A DNA stretch of 64,000 nucleotides from Ruania halotolerans (GCF_021049285.1 NZ_CP088017.1:4206414-4270413); one strand, 5' to 3'. Positions 9,485 through 18,401 are shown, counted from the first letter of the stretch. Notes: a model not told the origin generated them from the letters alone. Numbers and translations are program-made.

Positions 9485-9561
9485 CGTTCGCCAGAACGCC
9501 GTGACGCTCGGTCTCCTCAGCAGTGCAGCATGAACCGATCATGGACTGACACGATCGCCAG

Positions 9562-9828
9562 GTGGCGGATACGAGTGGCGGTGTCGAGTTGACGCTGGAC
9601 GTCCTCCGAGCGGTCGCCCGGTTCGCCGTCGAGTGCACAGGAGGCCCTGCCGCTGTTCGAGGCCGACCTCCCTGGTGACGGGCACGTCTGCGCGCCACCC
9701 CTGCGTTGATCGACGTGCTTCGGCGATACCCGCCCGCGCCGGAGGGGAAGAATCGCGTGGACCGCCTCTGGAAGGTGCTCGACACCGCCCTGCGGACCCA
9801 GCCGACTGAGCCGGCTGGGTCGCCATGA
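9562..9828 (+). pseudogene. remnant of an Imm5-like immunity protein gene
   Basis: Three coding pieces survive in different frames. From GTG 9562 the frame reads VELTLDVLRAVARFAVEC; after a frameshift near 9640 it reads EALPLFEADLPGDG; after a junction near 9690 it reads RATPALIDVLRRYPPAPEG and then RVDRLWKVLDTALRTQ, ending at the TGA at 9826-9828. Joined, these match the start and end of the actinobacterial proteins usually called putative immunity protein (Imm5-like), from memory of the family. The central half or more is missing, so this is a frameshifted, internally deleted remnant. No partner toxin is visible nearby. Confidence 0.6.
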
Positions 9829-9906
9829 CTCCAGTTCCTCCTAGCGAACCCCACGGCGCACGATCTCTGGTGCCGTCGGGAGCTCGACATCAGGCCGGCC
9901 GGCCGG

Positions 9907-10749
9907 TCAGCGGAAGTCATCGGCGTGATCACGCGCCCACTGGCGAAAGGGCCGTGCCGGCGTGCCGGTGACCGCCTCGGCGGTGGCGACGACCTGTTCG
10001 GGTGTGTCGACCATCTCCGCCCATGCCGCCAACGCCATATCCACGAACGCGGGGTCACCCCAGGCGGTGGTGAGGTTCTCGCGCGCCTCCTCGATCGGTT
10101 GCTCCTCCCATCGCACCGGTGCGCCGATGGTCTCGCCAATGATGCGCACCTGCTCAGCTTGGGTGAGCACCTCCGGGCCGGTGAGTGGGTAGGCCGCCCC
10201 GACATGCCCGTCCTCGGTGAGAGCGCGGATGGCGACGTCAGCGATATCCGCCTCATGGATCAGTGACCGGCCGGCGTTACCGTAGGGCCAGCGGACCACG
10301 CCGGTACGGATCTGGTCCGCCCAGCCGAGCACATTCGCCGCCAGACCGCCTGGTCGCAGGAAGGTCCACTCCCGCCCGGACTGCGTGACCAGATCCTCGA
10401 CGTCGCCCCAGTGCCCATTCGGGCGCTGATTCGTTGGGCCCTCCAGCGCAGACAGGTAGACGATGCGCGAGGCGTGGCGGGCGAAGACCTCAACGGCGGC
10501 CGGTGCGTCGGAGATATCGGTGCTCGGCCAGAGCAGGAAGACCGAGGCCGTTCCGTCTGCGGCCTGCTCGAGGGTGGCGGGCTGGGTCAGGTCGCCGTAG
10601 ACGACCTCCACCCCCTCGGGTAGATCGGCCGTTTCCGGGGTGCGGACCATGGCGCGCACGTCGGCGCCCAGGGCGTGGAGGCCGGAGACGACGTGGCGCC
10701 CCACGTTGCCCGTTGCGCCAGTGACCAGAATTGTGTGTGTTGATGGCAT
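9907..10749 (-). CDS. NmrA-type NAD(P)-binding oxidoreductase
   Basis: 280 aa atypical short-chain dehydrogenase. It begins with a Rossmann motif (ILVTGATGNVGRHV), and PLTGPEVLTQAEQV in the C-terminal half is typical of NAD(P)H:quinone-reductase-like or NmrA-like proteins. Substrate unknown. The ATG at 10749 puts the Rossmann strand close to the N-terminus; an in-frame ATG at 10782 would begin inside the operator and adds a stretch without family character. It is transcribed divergently from a MerR regulator across a TTGAACC/GGTTCAA palindrome, so it is probably that regulator's target. Confidence 0.85.
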   Translation of the reverse strand: MPSTHTILVTGATGNVGRHVVSGLHALGADVRAMVRTPETADLPEGVEVVYGDLTQPATLEQAADGTASVFLLWPSTDISDAPAAVEVFARHASRIVYLSALEGPTNQRPNGHWGDVEDLVTQSGREWTFLRPGGLAANVLGWADQIRTGVVRWPYGNAGRSLIHEADIADVAIRALTEDGHVGAAYPLTGPEVLTQAEQVRIIGETIGAPVRWEEQPIEEARENLTTAWGDPAFVDMALAAWAEMVDTPEQVVATAEAVTGTPARPFRQWARDHADDFR

Positions 10750-10766
10750 ACCGTCGAGCGTTCCGG

Positions 10767-10782
10767 TTGAACCTTGGTTCAA
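10767..10782. promoter_or_regulatory. candidate MerR operator
   Basis: 7-bp inverted arms TTGAACC and GGTTCAA separated by TT. On the minus strand TTGACT (10782-10787) directly abuts it as a likely -35, so the palindrome would fall in the promoter spacer, the usual place for MerR-family control. No good -10 is visible. Lies between the reductase and merR-type genes. Confidence 0.6.
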
Positions 10783-10825
10783 GTCAAGAGCCCCGGCGAC
10801 CGAAGTCGAGTGGCACGATGGGGCA

Positions 10826-11242
10826 ATGAGCCTTGTCGCACCTGCCCGCCATGAGTTGACCGTCGGTGACGTCGCCCAGGACGCCGGAGTTGCGCCGTCG
10901 GCCGTGCGGTTCTACGAAAAGCACGGTGTGGTCACCGCACGCCGCAATACCGGCAACCAACGCCGGTTCGACGAGTCGGCGAGTTGCCGGATCAAGGTCG
11001 CGAAACTCGCGCAGCGTGTGGGCCTGACCGTCCGGGAGATCGCCGATCTGTACGCGCACCTACCCGCCGATCCTGGACCGCAGGAATGGGAGCAGGTGGC
11101 TGACCGACTCATCGCAGAGTCCGAGCGGCGGACCAATGAGCTGCGTGCGTGCCTGGACGAACTGCAGTCCGGCGGCAAACTCTGCGGAGCGGTGGATCGG
11201 ATGCCACCGGAGACTGGGACCCCTCTGGGCGGGAACCTGTGA
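10826..11242 (+). CDS. MerR-family transcriptional regulator
   Basis: 138 aa. Winged helix-turn-helix (LTVGDVAQDAGVAPSAVRFYEKHGVV, about residues 11-36) followed by a coiled dimerisation helix. Only one Cys lies near the C-terminus (GGKLC), so the SoxR four-Cys iron-sulfur site is absent and the inducer is unlikely to be redox sensed that way. Start ATG 10826 is preceded by GATGGGG. Divergent from the NmrA-type reductase. Confidence 0.88.
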   Translation: MSLVAPARHELTVGDVAQDAGVAPSAVRFYEKHGVVTARRNTGNQRRFDESASCRIKVAKLAQRVGLTVREIADLYAHLPADPGPQEWEQVADRLIAESERRTNELRACLDELQSGGKLCGAVDRMPPETGTPLGGNL

Positions 11243-11323
11243 CGGGGGAGGCGGGCGCCTCCTCGCCTTCACGCGAGCTGGCCACCGACTTCTCACGGCA
11301 GGCGCGCGACTAGGATCGGTGCC

Positions 11324-12319
11324 ATGCGAGCGGTTCGGATCCACGGTCAGGGCGATATGCGGATCGAGGAGCTCCCGGCTCTGGAATCGGTGCCCGGTCA
11401 GGTCCGGATTCGACCCACCTATGTGGGGATCTGCGGCTCGGACCTGCACTACTTCTCCGACGGCGCGGCCGGGATCTTCCGGATCGTTGACCCACTCATC
11501 CCCGGGCACGAGATGTCCGGAACCGTCGAGGCCGACCCCTCCGGCCGACTGAGCCCCGGCACCCCGGTGACCGTGCATCCCTCCACCTGGGGGCCGCCGT
11601 CGGACGGGCCACGGCACACCTGGCCAGGTGGCACGTTCCTCGGCAGCGCCTCCACCTCCCCGCATACGCAGGGGGCGATGGCCGAATCTCTGGTCGTGAC
11701 CGCCGACCAGGTGCGCCCGCTGCCTGCCGGACTCTCACTACGCACGGCCGTTCTAGTCGAGCCACTGGCCGTGGCGTTGCACGCACTGGCGATGGGCGGT
11801 CGTGGGTCGCGGGTACTGATCTCCGGTTCCGGACCGATCGGGCTGCTCACCGCAGCGGCCGCGCTCGCCCACGGGGCCGAGGAGGTCTGGTGCGCCGATG
11901 TGCGCTCCGGGCCGCTGGAACGTGCGGTCTCTCTCGGGGTCCATCAGACGATCAACGTGTCCCAGACGATGTTGCCCGAGTCAGCCTTCGACGTCGTCTA
12001 TGAGTGCGCGGGCCTGCCACAGACGCTGCACGCCCTGCTCAGCGCCTGTCGGCGTGGTGGCACGCTCGTCCAGGTCGGGAATGTGCCGAACGAGGACCGC
12101 CCCGTGAACCTGGCGCCGATCGTCTCCAAGGAGATCGCCCTGCGCGGGGTGTTTCGCTACGACACCGAGATCGACGACGCGATCGCGATGCTCGCTGACA
12201 ACCCCGAAATCGAATCGGTGATCACTCACGAGTTCAGCCTGGACGAGGTCAACCAGGCATTCGCGACGGCTGCGGACTCCGAGGCTTCCGGGAAGGTGAT
12301 CGTGCGGGTGAGCGAGTAG
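11324..12319 (+). CDS. L-idonate 5-dehydrogenase-like enzyme
   Basis: 331 aa medium-chain dehydrogenase. Catalytic zinc ligands C37 (GICGSD) and H62-E63 (GHE) are present with a later VEPL, and the NAD-binding motif GSGPIG is clear. The sequence resembles L-idonate 5-dehydrogenase and related sugar-alcohol oxidoreductases. Oddly, the loop that normally holds four structural-zinc cysteines (about residues 85-115) has none. AGGA lies upstream of the ATG at 11324. It follows merR by 81 bp; a GC-rich hairpin (GGAGGCG/CGCCTCC, 11247-11262) sits between them, so cotranscription is uncertain. Substrate assignment is tentative. Confidence 0.8.
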   Translation: MRAVRIHGQGDMRIEELPALESVPGQVRIRPTYVGICGSDLHYFSDGAAGIFRIVDPLIPGHEMSGTVEADPSGRLSPGTPVTVHPSTWGPPSDGPRHTWPGGTFLGSASTSPHTQGAMAESLVVTADQVRPLPAGLSLRTAVLVEPLAVALHALAMGGRGSRVLISGSGPIGLLTAAAALAHGAEEVWCADVRSGPLERAVSLGVHQTINVSQTMLPESAFDVVYECAGLPQTLHALLSACRRGGTLVQVGNVPNEDRPVNLAPIVSKEIALRGVFRYDTEIDDAIAMLADNPEIESVITHEFSLDEVNQAFATAADSEASGKVIVRVSE

Positions 12320-12399
12320 GGGCGCCGCAACCCTGATCTCGATGGGATTCATCGGCCCTCGCTGATGTGACGACCAGCGGATGTGACAGTTGCACCCGC

Positions 12400-12447
12400 G
12401 AGATGCCCTTCTTGACTGGGTGAATCCTCGCGTCAGAAGGGCATCTC
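12400..12447. terminator. long hairpin between convergent genes
   Basis: Arms of 16-17 bp (GAGATGCCCTTCTTGAC and GTCAGAAGGGCATCTC, one bulged base) around a 15-nt loop. It lies between the convergent dehydrogenase and surface-protein genes and has no T-tract. Probably a bidirectional terminator. Confidence 0.7.
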
Positions 12448-12526
12448 CGTGGTCCCGCGCCTACCAGCGACGCTCACCGATCGATGGATCGGGGCGACGA
12501 GCAGGGCGAGCCGGGCGGGTGAGAGG

Positions 12527-14476
12527 TCAGGCCTGGGTGTACTGCGCCTGTGCCCGACGACGGGACGCGAGCACGAGCCACATGCCGATCGCGAGCAGTC
12601 CCGCCGCGGCCGCCGCACTGGTGAGTGCTTCGGATCCGGTCTCCGGGAGCGTGCCTTCGGTGCTCTCGTCACCAGTCGACCCGTCGTCGGACTCGGACTC
12701 GTGCTCATCGCCGTCGGAGCCACCATCGGCAGCCTCGGCCGGGTCGGCGGTATTGGTCAGCGTCACCACGACGTTCTCCCCATCAGCCACCGTGACCGAG
12801 GACGGCGAGAACACCGGATCGCCCCACACCACACCATCAACCTCGGGCACACCCGACTCAACGAACGTCACCACGGTGCCCGCCGGAACATCCTGCGGAC
12901 CAGCAACCACCGTGCCATCAGCCGGAACCGTCACCACACCCGAAACCGACTCACCATCAACCTCATAGGCATACTCCACCGAGAACTCCGCATCGGCAGG
13001 CACCAGACCAGCGGCCGCACCCACCACATCCTTGACCACGGAGAATCCGCCGGTCTGCGGCGTCGCGACCTCATCGGCGGTATTGGTCAGCGTCACCACG
13101 ACGTTCTCACCATCAGCCACCGTGACCGAGGACGGCGAGAACACCGGATCGCCCCACACCACACCATCAACCTCGGGCACACCCGACTCAACGAACGTCA
13201 CCACGGTGCCCGCCGGAACATCCTGCGGACCAGCAACCACCGTGCCATCAGCCGGAACCGTCACCACACCCGAAACCGACTCACCATCAACCTCATAGGC
13301 ATACTCCACCGAGAACTGCGCATCGGCAGGCACCAAATCGGCCGCTGCACCCACCACATCCTTGACCACCGAGAACCCGCCGAACGCAGTCGGTTCGGTC
13401 CCGCAGTCGAGTTCCGGTGCCCCGATCCAGGGGTAGTTGTGCTGCTCGTTGCCGGTACCGCTCGTCGTCAGATCTCCGCCGACGTAGACGCGGCCGTTGG
13501 TGCTGGCCGTGATCTCGGCGTCGGCGGCTGGGGCGAGGATGGAGCCCATGAACTGACTCGATCCGCCGATCGTCACGCTCTCCGCGTCGGCAAAGTTCCA
13601 CATCAGCTGAGACGCGGCGTTTCCGAACTCCGGACTGGCGAAGTCGTCCACGCGCTCCCCGTCGAGAGAGAAGTAGGTGGGGGAGAACTCAACGGGACCA
13701 CCGGTCACGGTGATCGCCACGGCGGCGCCGTCGGGGACGTTTTCGATGTAGACCTCGGTCGCTCCGCTCAGGTCGGCGGCACTGATCTCGAAGTACTGCG
13801 GCGTGCTATCACCGGATCCGGTGAAGGTGACGCTGTTGCCGGCTCGCTCGGCGGTGCCGATGACCGTCTGCGCGGCGATATCGGCGGAGGCGTCGGTGAT
13901 CGCGTCCTGGAAGTCCGCATAGGGATCCATGGCTGCGGTCGCACCCAGGCCTTCGTCAATCGTGGCCCCGTTGGACGTCAGGCCGTCACCCACGGTGATC
14001 GCACCGCCAACACGTACCGCGCCACCGCCGTCGATGTTCGCGCCCACGTCCACGCGCGTGGTGTCGCCGATCACGAGGTCTCCGCCGACGGCGAGCATCG
14101 TGGAGCCCGGCGAGGGGGTGATTCCGGATCCGACACCGACGGCGCCGACGTTGAAGACTCCGCCGGAGTCCTTGTCGAACGTCGCGTCGCCGCGGACGAG
14201 CAGCAGACCCTCGGACTCGGCTGCCGCGCCTGTGGCGACATAGTTGCCCCCGGCGTAGACGGCCACGTTGTTGTCGGTAAACGTCGGTTCGTTCCCGATG
14301 CCGGGCATCTCGCCCTCGGCAGGGCACTCATCGGCGGGCACGTCCGCCGATGCGGGACCTGCGGTAGCGATGCTCGTGACGGTTGCGCCGGTCATGGCGA
14401 GGGCTGTGCCGACGACGAGGGTGGCCGCGCGACGCAACAGGCCGCTGCCGGGCCGATCCTGTGCTGGGTCAGTCAT
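12527..14476 (-). CDS. LPxTG surface protein: choice-of-anchor A plus two DUF5979-like repeats
   Basis: 649 aa. Signal peptide at residues 15-45; a choice-of-anchor A domain follows (about 55-365; NNVAVYAGGNYVATG, LLLVRGD, PWIGAPELDCG). Then come two copies of a roughly 100-residue beta-sandwich repeat (GGFSVVKDVVGAAA to VVVTLTNTAD), an acidic Ser/Asp linker, and LPETG with a hydrophobic segment and an RRR tail. So it is a sortase-anchored wall protein, probably adhesive. The two repeats are almost identical in DNA as well. Start ATG 14476 follows TGGAGC. No sortase is encoded in the window. Monocistronic. Confidence 0.85.
   Translation of the reverse strand: MTDPAQDRPGSGLLRRAATLVVGTALAMTGATVTSIATAGPASADVPADECPAEGEMPGIGNEPTFTDNNVAVYAGGNYVATGAAAESEGLLLVRGDATFDKDSGGVFNVGAVGVGSGITPSPGSTMLAVGGDLVIGDTTRVDVGANIDGGGAVRVGGAITVGDGLTSNGATIDEGLGATAAMDPYADFQDAITDASADIAAQTVIGTAERAGNSVTFTGSGDSTPQYFEISAADLSGATEVYIENVPDGAAVAITVTGGPVEFSPTYFSLDGERVDDFASPEFGNAASQLMWNFADAESVTIGGSSQFMGSILAPAADAEITASTNGRVYVGGDLTTSGTGNEQHNYPWIGAPELDCGTEPTAFGGFSVVKDVVGAAADLVPADAQFSVEYAYEVDGESVSGVVTVPADGTVVAGPQDVPAGTVVTFVESGVPEVDGVVWGDPVFSPSSVTVADGENVVVTLTNTADEVATPQTGGFSVVKDVVGAAAGLVPADAEFSVEYAYEVDGESVSGVVTVPADGTVVAGPQDVPAGTVVTFVESGVPEVDGVVWGDPVFSPSSVTVADGENVVVTLTNTADPAEAADGGSDGDEHESESDDGSTGDESTEGTLPETGSEALTSAAAAAGLLAIGMWLVLASRRRAQAQYTQA
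12746..13053 (-). repeat. DUF5979-like coding repeat, copy A
   Basis: About 308 bp nearly identical to 13076-13383, with a period of 330 bp (110 codons). A run of some 70 codons appears unchanged; differences cluster at the ends. This is the copy nearer the C-terminus. Confidence 0.85.
13076..13383 (-). repeat. DUF5979-like coding repeat, copy B
   Basis: Second copy, encoding the repeat next to the choice-of-anchor A domain. Its near identity to copy A suggests recent duplication or ongoing gene conversion. Confidence 0.85.
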
Positions 14477-14630
14477 TGGTGCTCCATTCTCATGTCCGAT
14501 TGAGGCTTCTCCCTCCTGTGCAGACGGCTGAGCACCGATCTCGTCACGGCAAGCCGTTGGTGATGTGCGTCACAGGCGAGGGTGCGCGCACCATTGCGCG
14601 GCACGGCCGCCCCTGAGGCCGATCTCATCG

Positions 14631-15089
14631 TCAGCGGCCGTAGCGGTCCGGCCGGCTCCATGGCCACTCCGCTGCGATCCAGGTGGCGACGGCGTCGGCG
14701 AGCGGGCCGTCGAGGTCGGCATGGTCGGCCCGCACCCACGATTGCACACTGACGTCGAAACCGTCCGACTCCGGCGGGTAGAGGTAGACGCATCCGATCA
14801 CGTCGCCACTGCCGTGCTCGAGAACGGTGAAGGTGAACCCTTTCCCGACTGCGAAATCGGCGGCATGGCGGCGCAAGTCAGCGAGATTGTCCTCCAGAGA
14901 CATCCCCGCGAGCGGTGGCCATCTACCGTCCGGATACCCTGCGCTCGACCTGATGTGCTCGATGCTCGACGTCCACGCCGCGTGGTCCGCGGCGTTGTGC
15001 TGTGGCCCCAGCGGTTCGAGCCGGAACCGCTCCGTCACCAGAGACGTCGGCGCAATGAAGTCGCCCGGCACGAAGTCCTCTGAAGCCAT
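14631..15089 (-). CDS. GNAT-like N-acetyltransferase
   Basis: 152 aa from ATG 15089. The pattern VTERFRLEPLGPQHNAADHAAW, then FTVLEHGSGDVIGCVYLYP and a C-terminal VATWIAAEWPW, fits a compact GCN5-related acetyltransferase, though the acetyl-CoA loop is weak. An in-frame TTG at 15119 has a better Shine-Dalgarno (GGGAG) and would add ten residues, so the start is uncertain. Stands alone between the surface protein and dnaB. Substrate unknown. Confidence 0.65.
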   Translation of the reverse strand: MASEDFVPGDFIAPTSLVTERFRLEPLGPQHNAADHAAWTSSIEHIRSSAGYPDGRWPPLAGMSLEDNLADLRRHAADFAVGKGFTFTVLEHGSGDVIGCVYLYPPESDGFDVSVQSWVRADHADLDGPLADAVATWIAAEWPWSRPDRYGR

Positions 15090-15207
15090 AACGGGAAGGT
15101 ACCAGCGTGCCCCCGACAACGAGCTCCCGTGCTGCGTACGCGGCCATTATGTTGAGCCACCGGAGGCCGGCGTTCGCCGCCTCTCGACACGAAACGGGTG
15201 GTGCTCG

Positions 15208-16575
15208 TCAGTGCGCCATATCCACGAACCGTGCGTAGTGACCCTGGAAGGCCACCACAATCGTGTCGGTGGGCCCGTTACGGTGCTTGGCCACGATCAC
15301 GTCCGCCTCGCCGGCCCGCGGTGATTCCTTCTCATACATGTCGTCGCGGTGCAGCAGGATCACCATGTCGGCATCCTGCTCAATCGAGCCGGACTCGCGA
15401 AGGTCGCTCACCTGCGGCTTCTTGTCCGTACGCTGCTCGGACCCACGGTTCAACTGCGAGATCGCGATCACGGGCACCTCGAGTTCCTTGGCGAGGAGCT
15501 TGATCGCACGGGAGAACTCTGAGACCTCTTGCTGGCGGGACTCGACTCGCTTACCGGAGGACATCAGCTGCAGGTAGTCGATCACCACGAGTTTGAGGTC
15601 GTGCCGCTGCTTGAGCCGCCGGCACTTGGCGCGAATCTCCATCAGTGACATGTTCGGGCTGTCGTCGATGAACAGCGGCGCCTCGGACACCTTGCCCATC
15701 GTGCGGGCCAGCTTCGTCCAGTCCTCATCCCGCATGGTGCCCTTGCGCATGTGCTGCAGCGGCACCTGCGACTCCGCCGAGAGCATACGCATGGAGATCT
15801 CGTTGCGGCTCATCTCCAGGGAGAAGATCACCGAGGTCAGACCGTGCTTGATCGACGTGGCCCGGGCGATATCTAAACCCAGGGTACTTTTTCCCATCGC
15901 CGGCCTGGCCGCGATCACGATCATCTGCCCGGGGTGCAGCCCGTTCGTCAGGGCATCCAGGTCCGCGAACCCGGTGGGCACTCCGATCATCCCCTCACCA
16001 CGGTGCGAGGCGGCGTCGATCTCCTCCATCGTGGAGTTGATGACGTCCTTCAGCGGCACGTAGTCCTCAGCGGTGCGCCGCTCCGTGACGGCGTAGATCT
16101 CGGACTGCGCCGTGTTGACCAGATCGTCCACGTCACCGCCATCGGTGGCGTAGCCCAGCTGCACGATCCGGGTGCCCGCGTCGACCAGGCGCCGCAACAC
16201 CGCCCGCTCGCGCACGATCCGCGCGTAGTACCCAGCGTTCGCGGCGGTGGGCACGGATGAGAGCAGGGTGTGCAGATACGGCGCCCCGCCGATCCGGCTC
16301 AGCTCGCCGCGCTTGGTCAGCTCCGCGGACACGGTCACCGCATCGGCAGGCTCACCGCGGCCGTACAGGTCAAGGACCGCGTCGTAGATCGCCTCATGCG
16401 CGGGCCGGTAGAAGTCCGTCCCGCGCAGAACCTCCACCACATCCGCGATGGCATCCTTCGACAGCAGCATGCCGCCGATCACAGACTGCTCAGCCGCCAC
16501 ATCCTGCGGAGGGGTGCGCTCAAAACTCCCGGGCGCCTCGGTGATCTCCTGGACGCTCACGCCGCCGCCCCACAT
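15208..16575 (-). CDS. dnaB: replicative DNA helicase DnaB
   Basis: 455 aa hexameric helicase that unwinds DNA at the replication fork. N-terminal DnaB domain (PQDVAAEQSVIGGMLLS), linker, then a RecA-like ATPase with Walker A ARPAMGKST (223-231), Walker B LVVIDYLQLM and AISQLNRGSEQR. Full length with no intein, which many actinobacterial dnaB genes carry. Start ATG 16575 gives MWGGG; an in-frame GTG at 16560 (VSVQEI) is an alternative. Transcribed away from the MATE gene across a spacer with several DnaA-box-like sequences. Confidence 0.97.
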   Translation of the reverse strand: MWGGGVSVQEITEAPGSFERTPPQDVAAEQSVIGGMLLSKDAIADVVEVLRGTDFYRPAHEAIYDAVLDLYGRGEPADAVTVSAELTKRGELSRIGGAPYLHTLLSSVPTAANAGYYARIVRERAVLRRLVDAGTRIVQLGYATDGGDVDDLVNTAQSEIYAVTERRTAEDYVPLKDVINSTMEEIDAASHRGEGMIGVPTGFADLDALTNGLHPGQMIVIAARPAMGKSTLGLDIARATSIKHGLTSVIFSLEMSRNEISMRMLSAESQVPLQHMRKGTMRDEDWTKLARTMGKVSEAPLFIDDSPNMSLMEIRAKCRRLKQRHDLKLVVIDYLQLMSSGKRVESRQQEVSEFSRAIKLLAKELEVPVIAISQLNRGSEQRTDKKPQVSDLRESGSIEQDADMVILLHRDDMYEKESPRAGEADVIVAKHRNGPTDTIVVAFQGHYARFVDMAH

Positions 16576-16636
16576 TGCATCGACCGGCTGATCTGCACCG
16601 CCATCACCCGCTCCTCACTGCTCGATCCGCCCGCTG

Positions 16637-16922
16637 TGTGGACTGACAACACCTATCAGCACCCACCGACACACCACCTCGACCCACGGCGGATACCGAG
16701 CCACCGGGCGACGCTACGCACTGGGGAGCACCGGCGGCAAACGCCACAACCGAGCCCCTGGGGACGAGCACCCACCAACCTGGGGACGAACACCGCCTAG
16801 GCTGTGGACGGAGTGTGGAGCGAGCACCCATCCGTTGTGCACAGGTACTCAGACGGGGTGTGGACAAGCACTCATATCCGCACGATTGCACCAAGAAGTG
16901 AGCCCACACCCTGTGGATAGAA
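16637..16922. promoter_or_regulatory. DnaA-box-like cluster between dnaB and the MATE gene
   Basis: The 363-bp spacer has no gene. It holds one exact DnaA box in reverse orientation (TGTGGACAA, 16861-16869) and near matches: TGTGGACTG 16637-16645, TGTGGACGG 16803-16811, TTGTGCACA 16835-16843 and TGTGGATAG 16914-16922. A direct repeat, CTGGGGACGA followed by G/A and CACC, lies around 16750-16800. DnaA control of dnaB is plausible but unproven. Confidence 0.5.
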
Positions 16923-16938
16923 GAAACTCGGAGGATCC

Positions 16939-18345
16939 GTGGACGACACGCCGGGCCCACACGCCGGGCCGGACGACGACCACCCTGTCAACCCACCGAG
17001 ACATGCACCTGACTCCCCAGCAACCCCCACCGCGCGCACCCTCGACCGCCGCATCCTCGCCCTGGCCGTGCCCGCACTGGGCGCTCTCGTCGCCGAGCCC
17101 CTGTTCGTCCTGGTCGACTCCGCCGTGGTGGGGCACCTGGGCACCGCCGAACTCGCCGGACTCACGCTCGCCTCGGCACTCCTGGTCACCACCGTTGCCC
17201 TGTTCGTCTTCCTCGCCTACGCCACCACGGGCGCAGTAGCCCGGCGCCTCGGTGCGGGCGATACGAAAGGCGCGCTCGCCGTCGGCGTGGACGGCATCTG
17301 GCTCGCCCTCGGCCTCGGCGTGGTTGTTCTCGTGGCCGGCTACGCCGCCGCCGAACCGCTCGTGGCGGTGATGGGGGCATCCGCCGATGTCACGCCGCAC
17401 GCCCTCGCATACCTGCGCACCAGCCTGCCCGGCATTCCCGGCATGCTTGTGGTGCTCGCCGCCACCGGTGCGCTGCGCGGAATGCAGGACACGCGCACCC
17501 CGTTGCGAGTGGCCGTGGTCGGCGCGATCGTCAACGCAGCCGGGTCGGTGCTGCTCGTCTACGGCGCCGGGATGGGGATCGCCGGCTCCGGGCTGGCGAC
17601 GGCGATCGGCCAGATCGGCATGGCCCTCGCCCTGATGTGGGTGGTGGTGCGGGCGGCACGCTCTGGTGGGGTCTCCCTGCGCCCCGCCCCCGGCGGGATC
17701 CTCGCCAATGCACGAGCAGGGATGCCCCTGCTGATCCGCACCCTCACCCTGCGCGCGGCGATCCTGCTCACGGTCGCTGCCGCGACCTCCCTCGGTGACG
17801 TTCCGCTCGCGGCGCACCAGATCGTCAACTCCGTCTGGGGGCTCGCTGCCTTCGCGCTCGACGCCCTCGCCATCGCTGCCCAGGCACTGGTGGGCCACGG
17901 GCTCGGGGCGCGCCGCCCCGACGAGGTACGGGCCGTCGTCCGGCGGTGCCTGCGCTGGGGCACCCTCGCAGGAGTCGGGATCGGCGCGCTCATCGCCCTG
18001 CTCGGTGGGTTGCTCACGCCGCTGTTCACCAGCGACCCTGCCGTCCAGCATGCCGCCCATCTGGGGCTGATCGTGATCGGTGTGCTGATGCCGATTGCGG
18101 CGTGGCCCTTCGTGCTGGACGGGGTGCTGATGGGCGCCGGAGACGGCGTCTACCTCGCGGTGGCGGGCGCCATCGCCCTTGTGGTGTATCTGCCGCTGCT
18201 CGGCGCGGTCGTCCGGTGGGCTCCCGGCGGCGCCGTCGGGTTGGTGTGGTTGTGGGTCGCCTTCGCCGGAGGTTTCCTGGGCGCCCGGGCCCTGACGACG
18301 TGGCTGCGCTCCCGCGGGAGCAGGTGGATGGTGCTCGGAGTGTGA
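16939..18345 (+). CDS. MATE-family efflux transporter (DinF-like)
   Basis: 468 aa. After a polar, Pro-rich N-terminus of about 30 residues there are 12 membrane segments beginning at ILALAVPALGALVAEPLFVLVDSAVVG, the characteristic MATE/DinF first helix. Exports cationic drugs or metabolites coupled to proton or sodium influx. GTG 16939 follows GGAGGA. Divergent from dnaB, with a strong terminator hairpin downstream at 18402. Confidence 0.93.
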   Translation: MDDTPGPHAGPDDDHPVNPPRHAPDSPATPTARTLDRRILALAVPALGALVAEPLFVLVDSAVVGHLGTAELAGLTLASALLVTTVALFVFLAYATTGAVARRLGAGDTKGALAVGVDGIWLALGLGVVVLVAGYAAAEPLVAVMGASADVTPHALAYLRTSLPGIPGMLVVLAATGALRGMQDTRTPLRVAVVGAIVNAAGSVLLVYGAGMGIAGSGLATAIGQIGMALALMWVVVRAARSGGVSLRPAPGGILANARAGMPLLIRTLTLRAAILLTVAAATSLGDVPLAAHQIVNSVWGLAAFALDALAIAAQALVGHGLGARRPDEVRAVVRRCLRWGTLAGVGIGALIALLGGLLTPLFTSDPAVQHAAHLGLIVIGVLMPIAAWPFVLDGVLMGAGDGVYLAVAGAIALVVYLPLLGAVVRWAPGGAVGLVWLWVAFAGGFLGARALTTWLRSRGSRWMVLGV

Positions 18346-18401
18346 GCACGCGGTCTGAGCACCGGGATCTGAACACAGTGGTCTGAACACAGTGGAGACG
18401 T

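Noticed and set aside
12449..14503. 684-codon open frame on the plus strand
   Set aside because: It is the opposite strand of the LPxTG surface gene; its apparent repeats only mirror the real repeats.
15208..16575. Possible intein in dnaB
   Set aside because: The gene has normal length and uninterrupted Walker motifs.
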